DNA of 50,301 nt. Source: an uncultured Kiritimatiellota bacterium. Its GTDB lineage: Bacteria > Verrucomicrobiota > Kiritimatiellia > RFP12 > UBA1067. A program made the position numbers and the translations under genes. The stretch covers positions 1-50,301 of the forward strand of contig CAKULV010000020.1 of NCBI GenBank assembly GCA_934667425.1. The letters run 5' to 3'. The notes below the pieces were generated by a model. The model was not told where the DNA came from, did no database searches, and saw only the letters and a program-made list of their open reading frames with translations. Position 1 is the first letter of the stretch; every line of letters begins with the position of its first letter. Of this stretch, positions 33,317 to 40,894 are shown piece after piece.

Positions 33317-33355
33317 GGTTGTGCGGTTGTGCGGTGTGGGTTTTTTTGCTACATT
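33317..33355 (+). promoter_or_regulatory. Promoter with tandem octamer repeat across the -35 box
   Basis: GGTTGTGC occurs twice in tandem (33317-33332) and is followed by the related GGTGTGGG. The -35 TTGTGC (33327-33332) lies in the second copy, 17 bases from the -10 TACATT (33350-33355), across a T7 run. Transcription would start near 33362, giving a leader of about 20 bases with AAAGGA (33366-33371) ten bases before ATG 33382. The predicted transcript begins at ATG 33363, which opens a five-codon frame (MKGLS) ending one base before the real start. Confidence 0.5.
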
Positions 33356-33381
33356 CATGCGCATGAAAGGACTTTCTTGAG

Positions 33382-35496
33382 ATGAAAAAGACAATGACGG
33401 CGTTGGCGGCGGTTGCGGCAGCGGTTCTATGTTGTCGGGCGGACGGAAACTTTTCGGTGCAGACGAATGACGCCACGGTGACGGTCAAGGCCATTGCCGG
33501 TTCGCTTCCGACGCTGACAGAGCCTTTTTTCAAGGAGTCGGTCTCGAATGTGATATTCGATACGTCCTCGGTTTACTTTCGGTACAATCCTACCGTGGCA
33601 TCTACTTACGATGGGGGATCTGAGATAACGAAAGGGCAACTCACCGTTGATCGCGGTGATGCTTTCGGGACTGGGCCTGTGACTGTCGGCACGACCGGCA
33701 TGGCTGCGCTGATGGTTAGAAACCGGGATGTCACCATTCCGAACAAGGTCGTGTTCAACCGTTCGGACGCCTACGCCGTGGGGTTCGGCGATACGCTTGG
33801 CAGTCTGACGCTAAAGTCCATCGGCACGGGAAGCAGCCTCTACAAGACAGTGCGTCTCGGACGCGAAGGGGCAGGATCGGTGGGACGCGTCACGCTGTCG
33901 CTGACTGACCCTGATTCGGAGGCTGTAAGGCAGTTTGGCTTGCAGGGAGCAGTGCGGCTGAGGCTCGATGGCGGCACGGTCAGGGCGCGCGCCGACGCCG
34001 AGAACCCATTCTTCCGCGTGGTGACGGCGGGAGATGCCGCAGACATCACCGTGGCCGCCAACGGCGTCGCGTTTGATGTTCCGGCGGATTCCACGCTCGA
34101 ACTTGGGCAGCCGCTGGCGTTTGAGTCGGCGGTCGCCACCAACGTGGTCGGCGCTTGTGCGCCGGAAAATGCCAGCTTTGAGGATGAACTGACCGGCGGA
34201 TGGATGTACACGACGCTTGTCGGCGGCGAGGACGGCAGCGGAATCAAGCAGACCCCCTGCCCTTGGGACGGAAATGGGGAATTCAAGCCGCACGGCGGCA
34301 AGTTCGCGATGGTCAGGCAGGGCGTACGGCTGTCGACTGCCGTTTCCGTTCCCGAGGACGGGCTATGGCGTGTCGTCTTTTGGCGAGGAGGGCGGCCCGG
34401 CGGGTATTCGGCGGATGTCGGCCTGGCCGTTTCCCTTGGAGACGGGAAAACCTCTTTCCCGGCATCGTCCGTCTGCGACTTCATGGAATGCAAGACAGCT
34501 CCAACACCTCTTGCCGCCGGTGCGTACACGCTTTCGTTCGAGACTTCGAACGGCGGTTCGAGCCATAGCCTAAACATTGACAACGTAAGCCTTGAGCGTG
34601 TGGAGCTTGTGCCGCTCCGTGGGAAGATGTCCAAGACAGGCGCGGGGACGCTGCTGTTCGACGAGTATGGTTTTGGCGGCGGGGCGGTTTCTGTTGTATC
34701 CGGCGCACTTGACATTCGTGGACAGGCCCTTGCGGAAAGCGCGATGGTCGATGTCTCGAATGGGGCGGCATTGACGATTTCCGCCTTCGGAAAGAATCTC
34801 GTCACCAACGGTGGCTTCGAGTCGGATGGGCCGAAAGACTTCGCTTCCCAGGCAAAGCCACGCAACTGGACCATCAAGGCGGGTTCTTCTGAAGACTGGG
34901 GGCTTCAGTCGAATGGCGGCACTTTGACGTCTGATGGCCCATGGACACCGCAAGGCTCCACGACAGTGTTCCTGCGCGAGAACGTGGCCATCGGACAGCG
35001 CGTAAAGGCATCTGTCGCGGGGAATTACAGATTCTCGTTCCTCGTTGCAGACCGCAGGTTCGAAACCAGCCAGAAGGTGCCGGTAAGCGTTTCGGTGGAT
35101 GGCGCGGAACTGATTGCGATCGATGTGCGCGGCGCGTATGCGGATTTCACGCGGTACACGGTAGATTTCGGACTGGACGCAGGCGAACATGAGATTGAGT
35201 TCACCACTGGACAGGCAGGTTCTGGTGTCACGTGGGGCAATATCGTGCTTGTCGACGATGTCAGTTTGCGGCACATCCGCGCCACGGATATTTCGGTCGG
35301 GTGCGACATCCGCATGGAAATGGGTGCGACGCTTGAGCTTGATGCGTCCGGGAAGGTCTCAGTCGGCAACCTGTTCGTGGATGGCGTGCGGTTCAGGGGC
35401 GGGCGCGCCGCTCTTGTCCGCGCCGGCGTATCCGTGACGGGTGCAGGACGACTCTGGGCTGGAGAGCCTGTCGGCATGGCAATCACAATCCGCTGA
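33382..35496 (+). CDS. Exported surface protein with two jelly-roll (CBM-like) modules
   Basis: The 704-residue protein has a signal peptide (MKKTMTALAAVAAAVLCCRA). Beta-strand-rich autotransporter-type repeats fill about 20-250 and 405-470. Two jelly-roll modules follow the pattern of CBM4/9-like or DUF642-like domains. One is at about 255-405 (CAPENASFEDELTGGWMYTT ... SLNIDNVSLERVEL) and the other at about 475-635 (NLVTNGGFESDG ... GNIVLVDDVSLRHI). It ends in GEPVGMAITIR. It heads a four-gene operon whose next gene begins two bases after its stop. Glycan binding on the cell surface is the likely role, inferred from domain type. No catalytic motif is visible. Confidence 0.66.
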   Translation: MKKTMTALAAVAAAVLCCRADGNFSVQTNDATVTVKAIAGSLPTLTEPFFKESVSNVIFDTSSVYFRYNPTVASTYDGGSEITKGQLTVDRGDAFGTGPVTVGTTGMAALMVRNRDVTIPNKVVFNRSDAYAVGFGDTLGSLTLKSIGTGSSLYKTVRLGREGAGSVGRVTLSLTDPDSEAVRQFGLQGAVRLRLDGGTVRARADAENPFFRVVTAGDAADITVAANGVAFDVPADSTLELGQPLAFESAVATNVVGACAPENASFEDELTGGWMYTTLVGGEDGSGIKQTPCPWDGNGEFKPHGGKFAMVRQGVRLSTAVSVPEDGLWRVVFWRGGRPGGYSADVGLAVSLGDGKTSFPASSVCDFMECKTAPTPLAAGAYTLSFETSNGGSSHSLNIDNVSLERVELVPLRGKMSKTGAGTLLFDEYGFGGGAVSVVSGALDIRGQALAESAMVDVSNGAALTISAFGKNLVTNGGFESDGPKDFASQAKPRNWTIKAGSSEDWGLQSNGGTLTSDGPWTPQGSTTVFLRENVAIGQRVKASVAGNYRFSFLVADRRFETSQKVPVSVSVDGAELIAIDVRGAYADFTRYTVDFGLDAGEHEIEFTTGQAGSGVTWGNIVLVDDVSLRHIRATDISVGCDIRMEMGATLELDASGKVSVGNLFVDGVRFRGGRAALVRAGVSVTGAGRLWAGEPVGMAITIR

Positions 35497-35498
35497 AC

Positions 35499-37460
35499 AT
35501 GAATGCCGTAGCCATGTCATTGTTAGCGCTGTTGCCGATGATCGCGGCATTTGCCGAAACCACCCGGGTGACCTTTCCGTCCGGATCGCAAAGCAACTAC
35601 GAAGGCCGTACGCGCATCAGCGTAGGGACGAATGGGTTTGAGGTCTTGCGGACAGGCCGCACGGACGGCTGTACGGCCTGGGGAATCGTTTCCGACAGGA
35701 TAATGATTGGGCGCGGGACGAAAACCTGGTCACTCGATTTCGAGATATACTCGGATCGCGACTGGTATCGCGTTGAGACTTCCCCGCAATGGTGCAATGC
35801 AGTAGTGTTCTACCGTGCGGACGGCACTTTGGCGGAGACCCACGACCTAGAGATAGAGTTCCCGGCAAGACGATTCCTTCCGTTCAGGTTCACTGGAAAT
35901 GTGCCGTCTGAAGCGGTTGCCGCAGCCGTACGGTTCGGCATCAATTCCAATCCGCCAATCAAGGCGGGCGAGAGGGTCGAGGTCCGCAACGTCAATCTTG
36001 CGACCTACCGCGCAAATGAGCGGATCCCCGAATGGATCGTCCCCGACATCCACCCCCCGCTTGTGCGAAGCCTCTTCCGTACGCCTACGATGGATGTCGG
36101 CGTCGAGGTGCGCTACATGATCGAGGATGGCACAGGTGTTGACTGGAGCCGCGTCGCCGTCACCAATGAGATGGATTCACGGGCGGTCCCTTACACGCGC
36201 AATGGGAATGTGATCACGCTAAACCCGGGACGTCCGTGGCCGAAGGGAATTACGCGGCTATCGGTCTCGGCCGCGGACACGCAGGGGCTTTCGGTCGTAT
36301 CCCGCAAGGTCTTTCTCGTCGGCGAAAACGCCAAGGCGCGACGCATTTCGCTCCGGGATGACGGCATTGCGCTTCTCTGCGGAAAGCCATGGTTTCCGAT
36401 AGGCGTCTATTCCGTCGAGCCGCATGAGTTCAATGGCTTCGACTACCGAAAGGCGTTCGGCGACTTGCTTGATGCCGGGGTGGACCTCGGGCATTCCTAT
36501 CGGCACTGGCGCGACGGCGCCTTCTATGAAGGTGCCAAGTCGGCAGGCGCCCGGCTCTTCGTAAACGGGAAGCCTGCCGTCAACGGCGACGAATGGTTCA
36601 TGGATGCCAGGAGTCGCGAGCCGATCGTCGCCTGGTACATAGGCGACGACACTTCCATGAACACCACGCCCCAGGAGCTCCTGGATCGCGAAGAGGCCTG
36701 CCGCATGCTGGACGGCACTCGCCTTGCGTGCCATGCCGATGGGGTGGGTGCGCGGCGCGCGAAGTCGAATCTCCGCGACTACGTGGATTTCGCGGACGTT
36801 TTCCTGCCTGAGATATATCCGTTCGATGGATACCGGGACGAGCAGTGCGTCGCCGAGGTGTGCCGTGACATGGATCGCTGCTTTTCGGACTATGCCCGTT
36901 TCGGGAAGACGGCAAGGCCACGCGCCGTGTGGCCGATCCTGCAGTGCTTCGACGGGGCGAGCTGGAAGCGTTATCCGACCGCGACCGAAATGTACGCCAC
37001 GAGCTTCGCCGCGATCATACATGGGGCGCATGGCATCACTTGGTTCAAGTACGGCGGCAAGAAGGGGGGCGGCAACCGCTATTCCGGAATGTTCCGCACA
37101 CCGGCCGATTGGGCCGCCATGACGAACATCACCCGCCGCATCGCGTCCTTGCGGCATGTCCTTGCAGAGCGCACCCCGCCACAGCCGCCTGTGCCGGAAG
37201 TGGTCCATGGGCCAAAGACGGATCCGCTTGGACAGCCTTCCGTCACGATGCTCATCAAAAGCCATGGCGGCGAGGCGTATGCGTTAGCGGTCAATGCCGC
37301 ACCGGAGCCAGTACGCGCGCGGTTCCGGCTTGGTGTGCGCACGGCAACCGCGCAGGTCGAGTGGGAACGCCGAAACGTTTCGCTGAAAGGCGGCGTGTTC
37401 GAGGACGATTTCGATGCCCTGGGCGTACATGTCTATCGTCTGAAGGAGAATCGGAAATGA
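35499..37460 (+). CDS. Exported glycosidase-like protein (beta-sandwich, TIM barrel, beta-sandwich)
   Basis: The 653-residue product has a signal peptide (MNAVAMSLLALLPMIAAFAE). No Shine-Dalgarno is obvious; the start two bases after the previous stop suggests coupled translation. About 25-270 is beta-rich. About 285-560 looks like a TIM barrel of the GH2/GH42 type (LLCGKPWFPIGVYSVEPHEF; AWYIGDDTSMNTTPQELLDR; ADVFLPEIYPFDGYRDEQ; HGAHGITWFKYGGKKGGG). A beta domain closes the protein (GGEAYALAVNAAPEPVRARF). The strand-end D-D in YIGDD and the E in LPEIYP are candidates for catalytic residues but cannot be confirmed. The stop overlaps the next gene by 4 bases. Confidence 0.65.
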   Translation: MNAVAMSLLALLPMIAAFAETTRVTFPSGSQSNYEGRTRISVGTNGFEVLRTGRTDGCTAWGIVSDRIMIGRGTKTWSLDFEIYSDRDWYRVETSPQWCNAVVFYRADGTLAETHDLEIEFPARRFLPFRFTGNVPSEAVAAAVRFGINSNPPIKAGERVEVRNVNLATYRANERIPEWIVPDIHPPLVRSLFRTPTMDVGVEVRYMIEDGTGVDWSRVAVTNEMDSRAVPYTRNGNVITLNPGRPWPKGITRLSVSAADTQGLSVVSRKVFLVGENAKARRISLRDDGIALLCGKPWFPIGVYSVEPHEFNGFDYRKAFGDLLDAGVDLGHSYRHWRDGAFYEGAKSAGARLFVNGKPAVNGDEWFMDARSREPIVAWYIGDDTSMNTTPQELLDREEACRMLDGTRLACHADGVGARRAKSNLRDYVDFADVFLPEIYPFDGYRDEQCVAEVCRDMDRCFSDYARFGKTARPRAVWPILQCFDGASWKRYPTATEMYATSFAAIIHGAHGITWFKYGGKKGGGNRYSGMFRTPADWAAMTNITRRIASLRHVLAERTPPQPPVPEVVHGPKTDPLGQPSVTMLIKSHGGEAYALAVNAAPEPVRARFRLGVRTATAQVEWERRNVSLKGGVFEDDFDALGVHVYRLKENRK

Positions 37461-40400
37461 AACTGAAGAATAAACTGACGATCGCATTAGGACTGGCCTT
37501 GTCCGTGGCGGCGTTCGCCGCAGGGCAGCCTGTCGTCGATACGGACGTCGTTTTCCGCGCTCCATACACGGAGGACTTCGAGATTGACGGGGCGCTTACG
37601 AATCCCGTCTGGCAAGTGGCGGAGATCCTGCCGCAGATCTGCCATGACAGGAACCAGAACGGAGGCAAGCCGCTGCCGTACAGGGCGGACATCAGGGTGG
37701 CATATTCAAAGACGGCCCTATACTATGGCGGCACGGCCTACCAGAACATGAACACCTGCATTGCCAAGTGGGATCAGCACGACCTCTCCATCTGGGATGA
37801 CGACAACCTAGAGCTGTTCCTTTTCGTTCCCGGCGATGACGGCAACATCCTGTACCAGCTTGTGATCAATCCGCTCGGGTCTGTGGCCGATCTGAAGGAC
37901 GGAAACATAAACTGGAATGCCGAGGGTGTCGTCATCAAGACAAAGCGCCATGAGGACAGATGGACGATAGAGGTCAAACTTCCGTTCGCGAGCCTGCCGA
38001 TGGAGCGTCCGGCCCCCGGAGATTGCATCGGGGCGCGGTTCTGCCGCTGGATCCACGACGGCAAAGACCGCTATCACGGCGCGCAGCCGCAGCTGATCAA
38101 TGCCGGGAACGACCAGCGCGCACGGTTCGCCAAACTGCTTTTCCTCCCACCGACTGGCGAGGATGCCGCAGAGATCATAGCGGAGGCGAACGCCTACAAG
38201 GCGGATGCGTTCAGACGCAAGTTCTATGGACGATACGACAGGCTCGAGGCTAGGTTCGATGAAATTGCAGGAGGGACGGCGGCATTCCGCCACTCGCGGC
38301 ATCCCGTGCATCGCAAGGCACTAGCCGGCGTGGAGAAGATGGCTGGCGCGCTTGCCGACTTCCGCAAGCGGCACGGGGAAGCTCTTGCGGAGCGTCGCGA
38401 CATTCCGAATGAAGATGCAACCAGGCTGCTGGACGACTGGGCGGACTTCGAGCGGTTCGCGAACGACTATGCGTACGTGATGTGGGAGACAAGCCCGTGG
38501 GAAGTCGGTTCCCCGAAGGACATGCCGCCCGATGCCGCATCCATGATGCCGGCCAAGATCGGATTTGAACAGGCCGGCAACGAGCGTGAGCAGATATGCC
38601 TTGACGTGCATGGGCTATTGACGGGATCGCGCATGGACCTCAGGTTCTGGCCTGATACCGTCGAGCAGGATGGAGCGCCTTTCCTGTCGTCCGACAGCTT
38701 CGAGGTCTACCTCGAACCATTCGTCGATATCGAAGGCGAGCTTGTGACCATGCCGCTCGTGCGGGCTCCGGGAAACATCGTGACCGTTTCGCCGGGACGC
38801 ACCGTGCGCGTATGGATCGCATTCAATTCGCGGAACGTCATGGCGGGAGAGTATGCGACGAGGCTTAAGGTCAAATCGATGTCCAGCCCGGACGTCAGGA
38901 CGCGCGAAATTCCGATTTCGGCGACAGTCTGGAACTTCACGCTTCCCGAGACGCGGGACTGGCCGATGAAGAGCTTCTTCTGGGGTGCGTTTTCGTTCGA
39001 CCACGATGAGGTGGCGCTCCTTGAGCTGATGCATGACAGCCACGTCACGCACGGCTGGACACAGCACCATCGCTATCAGTATGGCCTGCACGGGGAGAAG
39101 TCGTACTGGAAGGCCCCCCGTCAAGGCACTGGCCGCAAGGATCCAGACCATGACTTCGACGACGCTGTGGCCCTTCACGGAAACGAGGCTTTCCTGAAGC
39201 GAGCGAAGGCGCTTGGCATGCGCTTTGTGATTGGATGGGGTACGCCGCGCTCGCTCGCATGGTTCAAGACCATGACCAAGCGTTTCCTCGACATGGGCTT
39301 CGAGTACGAGGATTTCGTGTACAAGGGCCTGATCGCCGACGAGTTCGTGCGCTCGCAAATTCCGGAGTGGGCGAAACGCCGCGAAGAGGTCGCGGCATGG
39401 AACACAAACCTGTGGTTCCAGGCGGTGCTTCTCTCGACGCCGCCGCCTACGGGGCCATCCGTGGAGGACATAGCCGATGCCGGACTGCCGGAGTTCTACA
39501 AGAACTGGACCGTTATCCGCAACCTCACGAAAGAACGGCAGGGGCGTGGCGCAGACATAATGAAGCTACTTTCGGAGAAGGGCTGCCACGTATGGTCATA
39601 CGAGTGTTCCCACTTCATGCACAAGCAGCCGATCCTCGGCTACTACCGTCTCTACCCATGGGAAGCGCGGCTGTTGAACCTTGAAGGCATTGCGATCTGG
39701 ACAATCTATTCGCCCAAGGGCGACGGTTGGGATTCTCGTGACGGATTCGACGACGGCATATGCTGGAGAGGGCTCGACAGAAAGCCCATCCCCACGAAGC
39801 ATCTCGCGGCGGTGCGCGAGGGACTGGAGGACGTCGCGTACATGGATCGCCTTGAGAAGGAACTTGCGGGTGCAAGGGCCGCCGGACGGGCCTATCCCGC
39901 CTACGAGAGGCTGCTTGCCGATCGCGCCGCCATCATGGATGCCAACGACCAGTCTAAAGTCGATGCCTGGCGGCTTGCCGCAGGGCGGGCGATACATGAG
40001 TTGTCACGTGTGCCGTACGATATCCTACCCAGGACCGACGGCACCGTGATTGACTCCATTGTGGATGCCAAGGCGGAACTGGACGAGATCACGAAGACGA
40101 ACAGCTTTGTCCGAGTGACGATCCATCCCGTTGCGACGGGACGGATGGAGTTCGATGAGGCCGTAAACGCCGAGGTCGTGAAATTTGCAGACGGGAAGCG
40201 AGTCGTGGCGAAAGGATTCCCGGAAAAGCGTCGGCGAACATTTGCCCGCACGGATGCAACAGGGTCTCGCGGCAAATGGTGGTGGCTCTACCGACTGCGC
40301 GAGAACCGAGATCGAATAGCACATGAGGGCGGCCGGTACGATGTGGTTATGCTCGGAGACTCCATCACGCACTTCTGGCATGATTTCGACTATTGGACTG

Positions 40401-40894
40401 GCGGCCTTAAGGTGTGGAAGAAAGCGCAGCAGGAACTTAAGCTGCTCAATCTTGGATATGGCGGGGACAACACGCGGAATCTGCTGTGGCGGCTTCGCAA
40501 CGGCGAACTGGACGGATACAAGGCCAAGGTGTTCCAGATCATGATAGGCACCAACAACCGCACAGCCCCGGAGAAGACGGCCGCAGACATAAGGGAGATA
40601 ATCGACCTTGTAAAGGCAAGGCATCCGGAGTCGAAGATCCTGCTCATGTCCATCTTTCCGAGGGAAGACAGGCCGGAGCGCCATCAGGCGAACCAGAAGG
40701 TAAATGCCATAATACGCGACTATGCCGACGGGAAGAACGTCTTTCACATGGATATCGGGCACGTCTTTCTCGACGGAAACGGAAGGATGAAGGCTGGGCT
40801 TAGTCCGGATAACGACAAACTGCATCTCAAGGGCTGGGGCTACCAGCTATGGTGGGATGCGGTGTCATCCAAGCTGAAGGAGTTGTGCAGATGA
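37457..40894 (+). CDS. Exported three-domain enzyme: CBM9-like, GH123-like (DUF4091) and SGNH hydrolase
   Basis: This 1145-residue protein starts at ATG 37457, eight bases after AAGGAG. It has a signal peptide (MKLKNKLTIALGLALSVAAF). About 40-230 is a CBM9-like domain (EDFEIDGALTNPVWQVAEIL; WDDDNLELFLFVPG). About 380-880 is a GH123-like region. It carries the adjacent acid pair Asp628-Glu629 in GLIADEFV, as in substrate-assisted beta-N-acetylgalactosaminidases, and the DUF4091 end (GFDDGICWRGLDRKPIPTKH). About 960-1145 is a complete SGNH esterase: GDSITHFW with Ser969, GYGGDNT, MIGTNN and DKLH with Asp1120 and His1123. Joining a hexosaminidase-like domain to a deacylase suggests attack on an acylated amino-sugar glycan. 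The stop overlaps the next gene by 4 bases. Confidence 0.76.
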   Translation: MKLKNKLTIALGLALSVAAFAAGQPVVDTDVVFRAPYTEDFEIDGALTNPVWQVAEILPQICHDRNQNGGKPLPYRADIRVAYSKTALYYGGTAYQNMNTCIAKWDQHDLSIWDDDNLELFLFVPGDDGNILYQLVINPLGSVADLKDGNINWNAEGVVIKTKRHEDRWTIEVKLPFASLPMERPAPGDCIGARFCRWIHDGKDRYHGAQPQLINAGNDQRARFAKLLFLPPTGEDAAEIIAEANAYKADAFRRKFYGRYDRLEARFDEIAGGTAAFRHSRHPVHRKALAGVEKMAGALADFRKRHGEALAERRDIPNEDATRLLDDWADFERFANDYAYVMWETSPWEVGSPKDMPPDAASMMPAKIGFEQAGNEREQICLDVHGLLTGSRMDLRFWPDTVEQDGAPFLSSDSFEVYLEPFVDIEGELVTMPLVRAPGNIVTVSPGRTVRVWIAFNSRNVMAGEYATRLKVKSMSSPDVRTREIPISATVWNFTLPETRDWPMKSFFWGAFSFDHDEVALLELMHDSHVTHGWTQHHRYQYGLHGEKSYWKAPRQGTGRKDPDHDFDDAVALHGNEAFLKRAKALGMRFVIGWGTPRSLAWFKTMTKRFLDMGFEYEDFVYKGLIADEFVRSQIPEWAKRREEVAAWNTNLWFQAVLLSTPPPTGPSVEDIADAGLPEFYKNWTVIRNLTKERQGRGADIMKLLSEKGCHVWSYECSHFMHKQPILGYYRLYPWEARLLNLEGIAIWTIYSPKGDGWDSRDGFDDGICWRGLDRKPIPTKHLAAVREGLEDVAYMDRLEKELAGARAAGRAYPAYERLLADRAAIMDANDQSKVDAWRLAAGRAIHELSRVPYDILPRTDGTVIDSIVDAKAELDEITKTNSFVRVTIHPVATGRMEFDEAVNAEVVKFADGKRVVAKGFPEKRRRTFARTDATGSRGKWWWLYRLRENRDRIAHEGGRYDVVMLGDSITHFWHDFDYWTGGLKVWKKAQQELKLLNLGYGGDNTRNLLWRLRNGELDGYKAKVFQIMIGTNNRTAPEKTAADIREIIDLVKARHPESKILLMSIFPREDRPERHQANQKVNAIIRDYADGKNVFHMDIGHVFLDGNGRMKAGLSPDNDKLHLKGWGYQLWWDAVSSKLKELCR

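Noticed and set aside
33363..33380. MKGLS mini-frame as an attenuator leader peptide
   Set aside because: It has no run of a regulatory amino acid and no terminator follows; only its position at the predicted transcript start is notable.
36929..37456. Possible 176-residue N-terminal extension of the CBM9-GH123-SGNH protein
   Set aside because: It overlaps the preceding gene out of frame and lacks any domain. ATG 37457 has a good ribosome-binding site and starts a signal peptide.
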